Shown in pieces: positions 63,856-64,000 of a stretch of 64,000 bases of DNA. The notes under the pieces were generated by a model. It saw only the letters and a program-made list of their open reading frames with translations. It was not told the DNA's origin and made no database searches. Origin of the DNA: Pedobacter insulae (lineage in GTDB: Bacteria > Bacteroidota > Bacteroidia > Sphingobacteriales > Sphingobacteriaceae); assembly GCF_900113525.1 (NCBI RefSeq), contig NZ_FOPP01000006.1, positions 186,001-250,000 of the forward strand, written 5' to 3'. A program made the position numbers and the translations under genes. How positions within the stretch are numbered: the first letter of the stretch is position 1; each line of letters opens with the position of its first letter.

Positions 63856-64000
63856 ATGAGGAAAATAATATCATTTATGCACCTATCGCTCGACGGTTTT
63901 GTTGCGGGGCCAAATGGAGAAATGGATTGGATTAAAGTTGATCAAGAAATTTTTGATTATGTGGGCACACGAATCAACAAAGGCAACACAGCATTATATG
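63856..64000 (+). CDS. Dihydrofolate reductase-family protein, N-terminal part (cut by window edge)
   Basis: An open frame starts at ATG 63856 and leaves the window after 48 codons. It begins MRKIISFMHLSLDGFVAGPN, the typical first strand and loop of the RibD C-terminal/DHFR-like reductase family, followed by GEMDWIKVDQEIFDYV. The NADPH-binding region lies outside. Such proteins are small NADPH-dependent reductases, not necessarily folate reductases. Confidence 0.75.
   Translation, partial: MRKIISFMHLSLDGFVAGPNGEMDWIKVDQEIFDYVGTRINKGNTALY

Overview
The window is AT-rich and reads as a chromosomal segment of a Bacteroidota bacterium, most likely of the Sphingobacteriaceae (Pedobacter-like). 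The grounds are a SusC/SusD pair, several long TonB-dependent receptors, DUF4625, DUF4397 and DUF4249 lipoproteins, ECF sigma factors, a TlpA-DUF3738 fusion, a MauE/DUF6520 pair, and promoters of the Bacteroidota form (TTG or TTTG, 19 bases, TAnnTTTG). The taxonomic call is inference from gene content. No rRNA, CRISPR array or intact insertion sequence was seen.

Region by region. 0-2.6 kb: a membrane protein cut by the window edge, then a Crp-like protein, a MauE/DoxX-type redox membrane protein and a small DUF6520 secreted peptide. 2.6-9.4 kb: a leftward TlpA-DUF3738 / SusC / SusD operon behind an unusual 0.45-kb leader. The leader has a consensus promoter, an inverted repeat over its -33 box, a chain of hairpins, a short ORF and a terminator-like hairpin; a divergent XRE repressor gene sits next to it. 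9.4-12.8 kb: the frameshifted tail of an AI-2E-type transporter, a conserved CxxC protein, an ECF sigma factor with a membrane-anchored beta-barrel partner, and a DUF4397 lipoprotein. 13.0-17.5 kb: a predicted metal-uptake cluster (CxxC/His protein, TonB receptor, two DUF4625 lipoproteins). 17.5-24.6 kb: a four-gene outer-membrane operon (secreted protein, STN-type TonB receptor, DUF4249 lipoprotein, MG2-like protein). 24.7-31.9 kb: DoxX protein, a three-gene PAS/REC/histidine kinase signalling operon, and a redox operon (peroxiredoxin, thioredoxin, ECF sigma, zinc anti-sigma).

32-56.7 kb is mainly core genome: tRNA-Phe, an iron-sulfur oxidoreductase pair, an AsmA-like protein, mtgA, a membrane LytTR regulator, an intradiol-dioxygenase/thioredoxin fusion, a DUF1080 protein, rpsF-rpsR-rplI, an AraC regulator, dnaX, monomeric isocitrate dehydrogenase, a soluble-dehydrogenase/TonB receptor pair, glpK-glpF and a short ssb. 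From 56.8 kb to the end the content is accessory: a zinc-ribbon protein, methyltransferase, Crp-type regulator with two membrane proteins, serine hydrolase, a gene remnant, DinB protein and a truncated DHFR-like gene.

The observations I rate highest are the structured leader and divergent XRE gene at 8.6-9.4 kb, and an A10 tract in dnaX with stop codons at once in both other frames. Next come the dioxygenase-thioredoxin fusion and the MauE/DUF6520 redox-peptide pair.
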